Shown here piece by piece: positions 12,470 through 23,810 of a stretch of DNA of 64,000 bases (position 1 is its first letter; each line of letters opens with the position of its first letter). The notes under the pieces are model-generated. The model was not told where the DNA came from and ran no database searches. It saw only the letters and a list, made by a program, of their open reading frames with translations. The translations under genes and the position numbers were made by a program. The stretch is from Colius striatus. Its lineage: Eukaryota > Chordata > Aves > Coliiformes > Coliidae. The stretch lies in the NCBI RefSeq assembly GCF_028858725.1, contig NC_084761.1, positions 31,340,501 through 31,404,500 on the forward strand. Direction: 5' to 3'.

Positions 12470-13674
12470 TCACAGCCTTTCCTCATATGAAAGATGTTCC
12501 AGTTCCCGGATCATCTTGGTGGCCCTGTGCTGGGCTTTCTCCAGAAGTTCTCTGTCCCTCTTAAGCAGAGGAGCCTGGACACAGGCTCCAGATGAGGCCT
12601 CAACAGAGCAGAGTAGAGGGGGAGGAGAACCTCCCTTGATCTGCTGGCTACTCTCTTCTTGATGCACTCCAGGATGCCATTGGCCTTCTTGGCCAAGAGG
12701 GCACATTGCTGGCTCATGTTTAGTTTATTATCAGTCAGGACTCCCAGGTCTCTCTCTGCAGAGCTGCTCTTCAGCAGGTCAATCCCCAAACTGTACTGGT
12801 GTGTGGAGTTGTTCCTCCCAAGGTGCAGGACTCTGCACTTGTCCTTGTCGAACCTCATGAGGTTCCTCTCTGCCCAACTCTCAAGCCGATTGAGATCCTG
12901 CTGAATGGCAGCACAGCCTTCTGGGGAATCAGCCAGTCCTCCCAGTTAGGTGTCATCAGCTGCCTTGCTGAGGGTACACTCTGTCCCTCATCCAAGTTGT
13001 TGATTAAGATACTGAACAAGACTGGCCCCAGAACCGATCCCTGTGGAACTCCACTGGCCACAGGCCTCCAAATCGATTCTGTGCCATTGATCACCACTCT
13101 CTGGGCTCTTTCATTCAGTCCACCTCAATGTCCACTCTTCCAAGCCACACTGCTTGAACTTTCTGATGAGGATGTTATAGGAGACAGTGTCAAAAGCCTT
13201 GCTGAAGTCAAGGTAGATGACATCTGCTGCTCTCCCCTCGTATAGCCAGCCAGTTATACTGTCATAGAAGGCTATCAGGTTGGTCAAACAGGATTTCCCA
13301 TTGGTGAAGCCATGTTGGCTCTCCTTGATAACCACCTTTTCCTTCATATGTTCAGTGATAACATTCAGGATGAGTTGTTCCATCACCTTTCCAGGGATGG
13401 AGGTGAGGCTGACAGGCCTGTAGTTTCCTGGGTCATCCTTCCTGCCCTTTTTGAAGACTGGCATGACATTGGCCTTTCTCCAATCCTCAGGCACCTCACC
13501 TGTCCTGCATGATTGTTCAGAAATGATGGAGAGAGGCTTAGCAATCACATCAGCCAGCTCCCTCAGCACTCTAGGATGTATCCCATCAGAACCCTTAAGA
13601 GCCTTAAGCTTGGCCAACAAGTCCTTAACCTCTTCCTCTGCCACCCAGGGCAAGTCCTCTGCTGTCCTGGCCAT
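12470..13674 (-). pseudogene. CR1 ORF2 reverse transcriptase domain, disrupted
   Basis: This encodes the CR1 reverse transcriptase, which copies element RNA into DNA at the nicked target. The first open part, 13674-13111, reads 187 residues. It contains 'GNYRPVSLTSIPGKVMEQL' near residues 84-101, 'SQHGFTNGKSCLTNL' near 119-133, and the first catalytic aspartate in 'YLDFSKAFDTVS' near 154-165. After a break, 13097-12855 gives '[15 protein letters not shown]'. The second catalytic box survives as 'AADDT' (12949-12963), but in another frame, and the codon after it is a TAA stop where related copies have lysine. The C-terminal blocks '[10 protein letters not shown]' and 'ERDLGVLTDNKLNMS' follow in 12858-12511. 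No intact protein is possible. Confidence 0.95.
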
Positions 13675-13982
13675 CCTATTATCCTGACTCTACTTCCCGA
13701 GGGCTGGCCTTGGATGTAAAGACTGAAGCAAAGAAGGCATTCAGTACGTTGGCCTTCTCTGCATCCTCAGACACCAGGGCACCCTCAGTGTTTAGCAGCA
13801 GGCCCACATTCCCCCTCACCATCCTTCTGCTGCTGATGTACTTGAAAAATGCCTTATTACTGTCCTTAACTTCCCTGGCTAAATTTAATTCTAGAAGGGC
13901 TCTAGCCTTCCTGGTTGCACCCCTTCATGCCCTGGCAATGTTCTTATACTCTTCCCAAGAAGCCAGCCCCTGTTTCCACCTC

Positions 13983-14545
13983 TCATAGATGGCTGCTTTC
14001 TACCTGAGTTGTCCTGCCTCTTCCACATAGGATCTTGAACTCTACCATCTCGTGGTCGCTGCAGCCGAGATTGCCTCCAATTTTCACATCCCCAATCATA
14101 CTCTCCTTATTTGTCAATACCAGGTGCAGCAGTACACCCCTCCTTGTTGGTTCCTCGATCACCTGCAACAGGAAGTTGTCATCTACAATCTGTAGGAACC
14201 TCCTGGACTGTGTGTACTTGGCTATGTGGCTATTCCAGCAAATATCAGGGTGGTTTAAGTCCCCCATGAGGACCAGGGATTGTGATCATGAGGCAGCTCT
14301 CAGCTGTTCGTAGAAGGCCTCATCCACCTTCTCCTCCTGATCAGGTGGCCTTTAGCGGACTCCTACAACAATATCACCTGCCTTGCCCTGCCCATTAATT
14401 TTTACCCATAAGTACTCTACCCGCTCCTCATCCCCACCCAGGCACAGTTCAGTACACATTAATTGCTCCCTCACATAGAGAGCAACTCCACTTCCACGCC
14501 TTGTTAGTCTGTCTTTCCTGAACAATACATAGCCCTCCATGAAGG
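13983..14545 (-). pseudogene. CR1 ORF2 apurinic-like endonuclease domain, partial and broken
   Basis: The C-terminal half of the LINE endonuclease, which nicks target DNA. Minus-strand frame 14540-14352 gives 'GSGVALYVREQ' and 'VEYLWVKI'. Frame 14267-13983 gives the conserved 'GDLNHPDICW' and, near its end, 'CSDHEMVEF', matching the catalytic GDFN and SDH boxes of AP-endonuclease-like LINE nucleases. The N-terminal half with the first metal-binding residues was lost to 5' truncation. Stops separate the two frames. Between this and the RT lies the linker (about 13680-13980), also recognisable by 'VKDLLAKLKALKGSDGI' at its RT end. Confidence 0.93.
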
Positions 14546-16135
14546 GACTTGGATTTGAAATCTGATTTACATAGGTGGAAATCTAACCAAGGCCAAAATG
14601 ACTTGAATGAATGATTTCAGAGCCTGTTTAAGAGTTTGCCCTGTGGCACTCTTTTTCTTCATTTTATATGAGAAGATATGTTAAACTTGTCAGCTATTTT
14701 AAAGCATGGATTTATTCTGTTCTACTAATTAAAAATCTCAAGGGCCAATAGATAAAGACCATTACAGGATGAAATCACTGACCACTGGCTCACTATATCA
14801 AGTTACAAATGCTTACCTGATACTAAATTCCTAGACACAGAAAACATACTCTAAAGCATGTAGTTTCAGTGTTCAACTAAGTAGGCTGGTGTTTCCAGAG
14901 AAAGCAGGAAGCAATGTATAGAATTTCATCAGATAACCTGCAGAACTTGAAAGCTTGAGCAAGATCATGGCCAACAGGGTGCCCAGAGAGGAATATAAGG
15001 GGTTGTGGCACTTTCTGATGCTCAAAGTGAAGGAAATTCCCTGTATGTTCCCCTGGAAAGAGGAAAGAATATTTTTTTCACCTTGGAAATGAGGCAATCA
15101 ATTTGGTCATGGGTTGTAGAGTAGTGCATCCAGTGCTATTTTCCTAGCACAGAAAGAAAAAAAAACCTCAAAACCACTGATTCCCCTGTTTATTGAAGAT
15201 AATTTCTGAATTACCTCACTTTATAAGAATCTCTGGGCATTTTCCAAGATTTAAGAGCTGCCAATTTAAGAAGATTCCACATACAAGTTGTAAAACAGTG
15301 TATAAGCTTGCAATACCATCCCTATACACACCTTTTTTTTTTTTTTAGTACCGTCTCATGTGTTAGTTCTATTATCTGGGCACATGGTCAGTCTAAAATT
15401 TACTCAAGTATATAGTGAGATGTCCAGCAAAGCAATGACTTATTTTCCTTGGGTTTTGAGGGATTCTTTTTGCAGATCTCTTTGCAGAAGAGTAGACTAA
15501 GACTTCTCGTAACTTCAGAGGCAGAGCTGCAGGTTAGAGAATCAATCTCTTCCTCTTTCAGTAATTCTTTTTTTAGTATAAGCATGGAGGCTGAGAAGAA
15601 TTCATCACTCTACCTTGAGTCACAGGAAGAAAAAAGATGGGAAAAAGGTGTTGAAGAAATAAGTGTGTGTATATAGACTCCTCTTTTTGTACAGCAGGTC
15701 ATCTGGCAAAATGCAGTTCAGACCTGACACCCAGGTGAGTGTTCTATATGCCAGACAGGCCTAGCTTCCCAAATATCTATCAGATTCACATTCTACCCCA
15801 GTGACCATCTCACACATTGCTTAACATCCTGTAGAGTTTCTACACTAGCCTTTTGCCATCTGAGGTGCAAGAGATAAGTTGTGGTAAGGAGGTACTAAAT
15901 CCATAGAGACAAAGCTGCCAGTTTCTAGGTCCAGTGAGGAACAAGGATGTACGAGTATTTCCAATAAGAACAAATACAAATATATTTATAACACATGTAT
16001 ATATACACAGCCCACAGGTCGAACACTCAGCATTCATAAGCATAAGCAACACCAGTGGCTTCAGCTTGTTCTTATTTCTGGCAGTTCAGCATGAAGGCCT
16101 GACAGTGGGAAATGCATAACCTATATTTGCCCCTC
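14546..16135. other. Unique sequence with a weak candidate exon (15695-15734)
   Basis: AT-rich DNA with a T14 run at 15333-15346. On the plus strand, 'ctcctctttttgtacag' followed 40 bases later by 'cccaggtgagtg' forms a good acceptor-donor pair around 15695-15734. It is open in two frames but too short to judge. I see nothing else. Confidence 0.35.
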
Positions 16136-16860
16136 TGTAGTAGCTGGGCTTAGACAACCTGGCCCATCCAGTAGCTGCTTCTGGATCCTCAATTTCTGGC
16201 ACTTGGATGTGCAAGCCCCAAGGCCTCTATCGCTACTGAAGCCACTGGTACACACTTCACACACACATAACAACACAGATCCACACAGCTGATCCCTCTA
16301 ATAACTGGCCTTACTCAGCCTATTCACTTGCCAGCTTCAGTCCCTCACACCTCAAGGGAGGCACACACAAGAAGGCTGCAAGCAGTCCTCAGTCTCCATG
16401 GTCTTTCCAGAAGATAGCTCATGAAGATACCTCACTCCTAGACACACACTCTGGGCTCCCAACCCATTTATTCCACTTACCAACCAGTCCAGCTTGATAG
16501 CCACATGGGTATACAGACTCTCACCCGTTCCAACTATTGACACCAGACACTTGTGCCTCAAGATCTCATCCAAATGTTTTTCCCTTGCATCTCATGATGA
16601 GCTGAATAGTCCTTCCAGACAGCACCCTGCTGAGCAGCCCAAAAGATGCTCCTGAGGGCCTTTCCTTTGAATCATCATTCTAGGCACTACCTCCAGATCA
16701 TGAGGTCGGGACAGCCTCGGGAGGCAGCAGATCAGGATGCTTGTCCATCTACCAAGGTTATGAGTGTTCCCCAGACCATCTTTGCTCCTCTGCACTCCTT
16801 TCTCTGCTTGGATGGGAGCCTTTTGTCACATAATCAAACAATGACAGTTGTGAAAGGAAG
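16136..16860. repeat. Putative unclassified interspersed repeat (LTR-like)
   Basis: About 700 bp that is richer in G+C and contains more CpG (for example around 16705-16720) than its flanks. It holds many short pyrimidine-rich phrases like those of avian LTRs, such as 'cctcaagggaggcacaca' and 'ccgttccaactattgacacc'. No target duplication or clear TG...CA ends were found, and I cannot name a family. It could also be a decayed promoter-like or conserved element. The 60-80 codon frames on both strands look incidental. Confidence 0.3.
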
Positions 16861-18038
16861 AGTTTGTGAGAGAAATACAAATACCAGCATATGATTAGGG
16901 TTTTCAGATAGGTTCATTAGTGGGATGAGCAACCATAACATTAGTCCACATGGAAGTCAAATAATGTCTCAGTTAAACCATCCAAGCCACAGATTCAGTT
17001 CAAGTTGAATTCGAGCATACCAAAATAAAGTGAATCTCTGTGACACTGCATACTCTGAGCCATGAAAATAATCTCATTGCAAAGTATTTGTAATCATTTT
17101 TGGACACTGTTAAATTTTGTAGAGAGAAAATTAGTTACAGTTGTAGAAAAAAATTTGAAATGTCAACAATGAAAGCTTTTTGTTGATTGCAAAAGACATT
17201 TTCCATCTGGTCTCAGGCATGAAAATATCCTGAAGTGACCTGCATATGCCAGAGCTCAGCTGAACTGAAAGATAATGTAATCCTGCAAAAGCCTCCAAAC
17301 AGGGAAAAGCCATTACATTTAGGGCTAGATCCTTTTCCACTGAAGACAGCAACAGATCTTCCATTGACTGGTTTGGCAAGACAGGCCTCAAAGAGAGCCA
17401 GTGTAATACTTTTGATATGCAGGCACAGATGCACACAGACTAACCATAAGCTACATCCACTTAAGTTAAATAATTGGAAGAAATGAAGAAATCTAGAATG
17501 ATATTCCATCCCATTGATATTTGGGCTTTACTGTCACAATACGATCAGGAAGTAGTGCATTGAAACGGTTCATATGAACTACAGTTAACAAAAAGGATTA
17601 TTTTCCAATTGCAGGAAGAGGGAGGACAGTTAAAGAGCAGTTGCAACCTTAACAACACACATTTTTCCCCTCATTACAACTTAAATTCTGTGAAATCACA
17701 ATATATTGTCTCCTACAACATAAACATAGTAAAAGCCAATTACAATAAGTCTCTACAAAAATGCTCATAAGCACACTTGTGGCTCTCCAAATGGTTCTTA
17801 TAACACATATCAAAAGTGGATATGAATATCTTGCTATTAGCCATTGCACAAGTGGACTGTAACAGGGACTCAATTAGCTATAATAATGTAACATATAATA
17901 TATTTAGATATTAAAATTTGAAAATGAATATTAATTACTATAAATAATAAGGCTATAAATCTCATTAACAGTAATGTAGTGAGCTACAATATTTGTTTTA
18001 TTTACTCATCTAAGGGAATACTTTGAATAAGATTTTAC
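16861..18038. other. Unique AT-rich sequence
   Basis: No repeats or coding features that I can support. The 100-codon minus-strand frame around 17131-17436 overlaps other equally long frames in the same stretch and shows no family signature. Confidence 0.4.
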
Positions 18039-18164
18039 ATCATTCAGCTCCAGCTTGCCTATTTCCTTGCCCATGTCTGATTTGCCCAATTTGCTGAGCT
18101 CTTTTCTAAGTGCTTTGTAGATTTGCTTAGAGGACACAGCAGATAAGTTTTGAACATACTGGTT
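18039..18164 (-). CDS. Candidate internal exon (42 codons) of an unidentified gene
   Basis: On the minus strand a strong acceptor, 'tgtctttttctgtttag', lies directly right of 18164. The next 126 bases are open, a multiple of three. A donor-like GTAAAA follows at 18038. The encoded 42 residues begin NQYVQNLSAVSSKQIYKALR and end in LELND; they are strongly charged and lysine-rich (KELSKLGKSDMGKEIGK), unlike the hydrophobic translations typical of the surrounding AT-rich DNA. If the donor is not used, the frame continues 10 codons to a TGA at 18006-18008, with an AATAAA just beyond, so it could instead be a terminal exon. I do not recognise the protein. Confidence 0.38.
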
Positions 18165-21100
18165 CTAAACAGAAAAAGACATTAGATTTCTTTCCACTAT
18201 CAACAATGCATGATTATTTTCTAAGTCTAATAAAACAAAGGTATGTGCTTTTAGTGTTTGTTTCAATGCAGTATTTTCTTACCAATTATTTTCTACAGAA
18301 CTTGAAGCTCTGGATTGCATCCTTCTAAATTTAGCTCTTTTCCACAGTTACATTAGAAGCTGTGTGTTCAGAAGTTTTAGGTACCTGTAGTTTTGTAGAC
18401 TAACTCCACACTGCTGAAGGCTAAATCACACCACAACTCATCTGTATTACTTGACTAAAGAAACAAGAGCCAAGCAAACCTTCTGGCCACTCAGATGAGA
18501 CAGGTTGTTTATCCTCAAGAAGAGGGAAAAATGAAGTGACAATCAAAATATTGATCTCAGCTATTACAGTATTGTTTTAACACGCTGTTAATTGCCACGT
18601 AACAAATCATCCCTTCAGACCTGGTCTTTTGAAGGATGTGGGACGTGCATCAGTATCTTGGGGAAAAAGAAGCACAGCATCCACTGGCTTAGTCAGCCAA
18701 GCCACATATCCATTAGGATTCCCTTATTGTTTTGAAAGAGTCAGAAGAAACTCAGCAGCACTTTTTTGCAGTACTGATCTTTGGAATCATACATAGGCTG
18801 ACACACAACATTGGCTTTTGAGAAGAAGCCAAGTGTTTGACATTGCCAACACTCATGTCAGTCCCAGCACTAAGATCTGAGTAATTCTTCCATGGCTGCA
18901 TGGAGGCAGAATTTTTCCTCCCTTTAGAGTCGGTCACAGTTAAGTTCTAAATTCATAACTGGAACATAATTCACACAGCAATTTACATGCACAGAGAGAT
19001 TATGTGGCCTCACTTTGGAATGCTGCACCACAAAGGAAGTTTCTATAGTTATTTAAAGCAAACAAGCCTTTCCCCAGCTATTAAAGAAATTTAATCTTCT
19101 TATCCCTATATGGAAGCAGTCTTTGTTTATGTATAAAAAAAATTCCCTTGCAATGTCCTAGCCACTCACCATGAAGTTTTCTCTTTTCTTTTTGCTTTGG
19201 TAAAGAAAATGAGAAGGAATGTGAAAAACTTTTATTAGGTGTTTGTTATCAATTACAAGATAATGAAAAACAGCCAAGTTAATGGAAAAAAGTCATCCCT
19301 GCATTCTGAGTTAGATTTTCCTTTTCCCATGGGAAATTTCGTAAGAAGGACAAAGGGGAAACACTCTGAAAAGTTTCTCAGATGATTCCAGCAGGGCCAA
19401 CAGAGGGACAGAGTATTTTTTCCACTCCTCTTCCTGAACAGTTGGAGTACCCTTGTATCTTGTACGCTGTACTAATGCCATAGAGAATCAGGTGTATTCT
19501 TCCAGAGAATTAGTTCAAGCTTATACATCTTCCTCCCCTAGCTACCCATGAAGACCAAAGCATAGGCAAAGCTATTATGTTAGACTGATTACGAGCATCA
19601 CAGGCAGTAAACAGGAGTGGCTGCTGATTCCTTCTGAATTCCTGCTTTGATAAATGGGTGAGAAGTGTGTTAACAGGGAAAGAACTGCATAGATCAAAGG
19701 CCTCAACCACAAAATTTTTCCTTGCAATGCTTTTTATATTAGTTTCTCAATGAACTTGAGAAATAGATTGCAAGCTATTAAATATTAATATCTGTTGGAT
19801 GTTTTGCATGGAGTTGTCCTAAATACTGTGCTTGTGTTCAAACTGTCCTAATCAATGTTCCCATTACTATAAAGACAGCTACAAGAAAAAGAATTGAGCA
19901 TCTTTCCCATAAGAGCAAATCACATCCTTCAAATACATAATTCTTTGTCCATGCATCTCTTCTTGGAAAATCTTGTGATATAAACAGTACAATTTCAAGG
20001 AGAAAAAAACCATCTTCTAGGCATATGAAAAGATATCCCATTTATAATGATTTTATAACATTGCAGAACACTTAAAATGTCACAGTAACTGCTAGTCTAA
20101 AGTCTGTGCAAATCACCATAAGGCTACAGGTGCATTATCAAGTTAAGCACAATACTAAAGCTCACACAAAAATATCTCATCATAAAGTTTCACCTTCAGT
20201 CTTTTGGGGCTTTAATACAAAATAATTATAATCCAAGAATCCTATGTAAGAAAATAATATGTTTTGGCATTCTACGTAGTGTGAAATAAGAAGCAGAAAA
20301 ACCAACATCAGCTCAATTGACATTGATACCTTTATACATACAAAAGGTTAAATCATCAGATTTAATTGTACCAATTGTTAGGCTTGCCAAGGGGGAAATA
20401 GAAATGTTGAATTATTATTACATTGTGTGGACATTTTATTTCATGTGCCAAGGTCTGAGCACAGCTGAGCTCCCTCATGTGAAAGTATCTAGAAGGCATG
20501 TTTTACTTCCCAAGAGTTTTACTATAAGTAATAAAAAATTTCACTTGTTATCCAAATGGTATTCTATTTTTAGATGTGGTAAGAGGTCCATATGTATTCC
20601 TTATGATATCCATATCCTGCATTATTGCCCTAGGGATGAAGCGTCTACAAGTCATCATTAAAAATAAAATGTCATCCCAAACTTCTAATGTCTACCATTC
20701 ATTAAGAAGTGATCTTTTCTCAGCTGTAATAACATAAGTTCTGTATTTATTTATCTGTTTTATCCTTTATTCCAGTCTCTGGAGTTCAGAAAACTTACTT
20801 TTTGGCTGTGTTTCATGGCACGGTCAACCGTTAATTAAGTCAATCAACGTTGACAAAAGTAAACCATCTCCATTCTAGACTTTTGGGGAACTCATATGAT
20901 CTCAGTTTGATAAAGAAACAAAAAAGATTAATCTAGTTCATCCAAGCTTTCCTTCTCCCATTCCACTTAGGAAGGGTATCCTTTTGCCTATGTCTATCAG
21001 CCATGGCTAGCCTTTTCATCTGCCATTAGGATTGGAAGAAAGCTTTTTAAGTACTATCTAATGACAGCAGAATGATAAGGAGAAAAATAAAAGCAGATAT

Positions 21101-21382
21101 GGAGGGGAAAGAAAACAATTAAGATACTGTAGGTGGGTGCTAAAATGCTAGTTTCAGGAACGTGAAAGGAGATAGCATCAGACTTGCGAAGAAGTGGGGG
21201 AATCACAGCCCTGCTGTGTGGTGCAGGAAAGCTGGGAGTGCTGGGAAATGGAGCTGTGGTGGGAGGCAGGATCAAAGGCACTTGGTTTCAACTGCAAATG
21301 CCCCGACAGGAAACAGTTGTATCTGGGTACGCTGCTGCAGGAAGGCTTTTCTCCTTGTCAGTGCTTTGGTGACTTTACTGTA
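18165..21382. other. Unique sequence, no gene recognised
   Basis: About 3.2 kb, mostly AT-rich. A GC-richer patch at about 21160-21380 just upstream of the CR1 fragment gives overlapping open frames on the plus strand, all without family features. A 114-codon plus frame at 20317-20661 looks like a chance frame. Confidence 0.4.
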
Positions 21383-22594
21383 GGAGCTGGTGGAAGTGCT
21401 TGTGAAGCCAGTCTCCATCATCTACCAGCAGTCCTGGCTCAGAAGGGAGGTACCAGAGGAGTGAAGGATAGCTAATGTGATACTCATTTACAAGTAGGGT
21501 TGGAAGGATGATCCTGGAAACTACAGGCCTGTCAGCCTAATGCTTCAGTGCCAGGAAAAGTTATGGAACAGATCATCCTGAGTGCCATCCAGAGGCACAT
21601 ACAGTATAATCAAGGGTTCAGGCCCAATCAGCATGGCTTTATGAAGGGCAGATCCTGTTTGACCAAACTGATCTTCTTCTATGACAAGATGACTCACTTA
21701 GTGGATGAGGGAAAGACTGTGGATGTGGCCTTCCTGGATTTCAGTAAGGCCTTTGACAGTCTCTCACAGCATCCTCCTGAAGAAACTGGCTGCCTATGGC
21801 TTGGATGGACCTGCTCTGAGATAGGTGGAAAACTGGCTGGATGTCCAAGCCAAGAGAACCATAGTGAATGGAGTTAAGTCCAGTTGGCAGCCAGTTACCA
21901 GTGGTGTTCCTCGGGGCTCGATGTTGGGGCCAGTTCTATTTAACATCTTTATCAATGATCTGGATGAGGGGATTGAATGGCTCCTCAGTAAATTCACATT
22001 TAGTTCCAAACTGGGTGGGTATATAGACCTGCTTGAGGAAAGAGAGGCCCTTCAGAAGGACTGGGACAGGTTGGTGCAATAAGCCAAGGCAAGCTGCATG
22101 AGGTTCAACAAGGCCAAGTGCTGGGTCCTCCATTTGGGCCACAACAGCCCCATGCAATGATAAAGGCTTGGGACAGAGTGGCTTGAGAGCTGACTTGCAG
22201 AAAGGATTTCTGGGGTGTTAATCAAAAGTGGGCTGAACATGACCCAGTAGCATGCCCAGGTGGCCAAGAAGGCCAATGGCATCCTGGCCTATATCAGAAA
22301 TAGTGTGACCAGTGAGACCAAGGAAGTGATTGTCCCCTTGTACTTAGCACCAATGAGTCCTCTAATACTGTGTCCAGTTCTGGGCCCCTCACTAGAAGAA
22401 GGACATGGAGGTTCTGGAGTGTGTTCAAACAGTGAAGGTGGTGAAAGGTCTAGAGAATAGGTATTATGAGGAGTGGCTGAGGAAGCTGTGAATCTGTAGT
22501 CTGGAGGAGATTGATACAAGATATCATCACCCTCTACAACTATCTGAAGGAGAGTTGTAGTGAGGTGGGGGTCAATCTCTCCAGTAACAAATTA
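21383..22594 (+). mobile_element. CR1 LINE fragment, lineage B by RT sequence, both ends missing
   Basis: A plus-strand CR1 internal segment. It begins in ORF2 near 'ggaagtgcttgtgaagccag' and ends in the 3' UTR near 'ccagtaacaaattatatgac', without reaching the octamer tail. It closely parallels the 36.4-37.1 kb copy (shared 'catctaccagcagtcc', 'ctcagaagggaggtacca', 'tatgaagggcagatcctgtt'). LINE insertions normally keep the 3' end, so the missing tail implies later deletion or recombination. Confidence 0.93.
21390..22460 (+). pseudogene. CR1 ORF2 reverse transcriptase remnant, catalytic pair lost
   Basis: RT fragments in order: 'YRPVSL' encoded at about 21523-21540; frame 21548-21877 with 'NQHGFMKGRSCLTKL' and the first catalytic aspartate in 'FLDFSKAFDS'; after a frameshift, frame 21825-22082 with '[20 protein letters not shown]'. 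Where related copies have FADDSKLGG, this one reads FTFSSKLGG, so the second aspartate pair of the active site is gone. Later frame 22260-22460 carries '[14 protein letters not shown]' from the C-terminal region. It is disabled by frameshifts as well as by this substitution. Confidence 0.92.
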
Positions 22595-23699
22595 TATGAC
22601 TGATTTTCTGATGAATGATATGTATGATTTTCTTCAAGACAGCTAATTTAAAATTTGCCCTTTTCAGTTAGCTTCTTACACAAAGTTCATTCATCACTAC
22701 ATTTCTTAAGAATATGCTCTTTCAGTCACCTAGAAAAGCTTTCTCAGTTCTCCCATATTAAGTTTTGTATTTCATAAGTAACTATACTCCTCTGTTCCTC
22801 AAGTTATCTATGATCATTAATAACAGCAGTTTGGATTCATTTGACACCTGTAGATGTTGGTACTAGGAAAGGTAGAGTGGCAAACTCAACTACTTTCTGT
22901 AATTTAAGACATTCCCTATTGTACTTGTCAAAGGTTACAGCCTCAACATCCCCTTTCCAAAACCCGTTCTTGCTCTCAAGAAACACCAAGGATACTGAGC
23001 ACCTTTCCCCACTTCCCACAAACCAAGCATCTTTGGTAGGTAGGCAGTGGCAACCAAACTCCCTCAGTGAAAAAGGGAGGAAAGTACTTACCTGCTTTCA
23101 GGTGGCCACCAGCACAGGGTAGTTCCTTCAGGAAAATGAGAGAACAGTGGATCCCACCAATTCTCCAGCAACCATTGAGCAAGGGCAAGAAAACAAACCA
23201 GGGTTAAGGTACAGGAAAAAACATAGCAGTTCAGTGAAAGAGCTGGAGGTTAAATAGGTCTACAGGCCAAATATGTCTAAATAGGCTAAGGCTGTGGGGG
23301 AGGACCACAGGAGAGGCTGGTCAGGACTAGTAACACCTATTAATGCTTCTCAAGCCCTAACACTTGCATCTGTAAAAGGAATTTGGATCTAAAATTTCAC
23401 AGCATCTGGTGTTATCTGGAAAAATTGAATCTGAGCAAATTGGCACTACTGGTCCTAACTTTTAACCAAAATTAAGCACCAACAGAGCTGCCTGTCAATC
23501 TTTTAAGAAACAGCAAGTTCAAAATCCAAACAGAGCAAGTAACAAATCAGAAGACTGGGTGGAAAAAAAGCTTAAAACTAAAGAACCCCCTTTCATCAGA
23601 TCATATAATGCCTTAAAAATCATGCATTACTTAATTCTTAAAAAAAAAGACAATGTTTTATTGATAGATTCATATCTATCACATTCTTAAGATAGAGGG
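22595..23699. other. Unique sequence with a strong splice-donor-like site at 23091
   Basis: No gene supported. On the minus strand 'gaaagcag' is followed by 'gtaagtactt' (donor at 23090-23091), with an AG 34 bases upstream, but the acceptor is poor. The block 23090-23340 is richer in G and may be an old repeat that I cannot name. Confidence 0.35.
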
Positions 23700-23810
23700 A
23701 TATGGTTTAGTTTAGTGATGGGCCTGGCAGTGTTAGGATAGTGATTGGACTCGATGAGCTTAAAAGTCTTTTCCAACTGAAATTATTCTATGATTCCATT
23801 ATTCTATTAG
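23700..23810 (+). mobile_element. CR1 3' tail, lineage B
   Basis: A plus-strand CR1 terminal fragment: 'ggcctggcagtgttagga', 'gattggactcgatgagctta', 'aagtcttttccaactgaaat', then 'attctatgattcc'. It has the lineage B tail (cttaaaagtctt) rather than the 'tctctaaaggtccc' of lineage A. The flanks keep no upstream CR1, so it is a very short 5'-truncated insertion. Confidence 0.88.

Larger units (their letters stand above)
12091..14545 (-). mobile_element. CR1 LINE, lineage A, about 2.45 kb, 5'-truncated; best preserved copy
   Basis: This is the longest uninterrupted CR1 here. On the minus strand it runs from inside the endonuclease domain of ORF2 (near 14545) through the linker, reverse transcriptase and C-terminal region to the 3' UTR and tail (plus-strand start 'tcatagaaccatagaatggt' at 12091). 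A full CR1 is about 4.5 kb, so ORF1 and the first part of ORF2 are missing. The tail abuts an A13 run (T13 in element orientation); CR1 normally has octamer repeats and no poly(A), so the run is probably target DNA. Several frameshifts and stops disable the copy. Confidence 0.97.

Noticed and set aside
13312..14313. Plus-strand frames of 66-92 codons across the 12-14.5 kb element
   Set aside because: Antisense shadows of the CR1 ORF2 remnant.
23092..23125. 34-bp minus-strand 'exon' with an excellent donor (gtaagtactt)
   Set aside because: The acceptor side lacks a pyrimidine tract and the piece is too short to test; kept only as a note.
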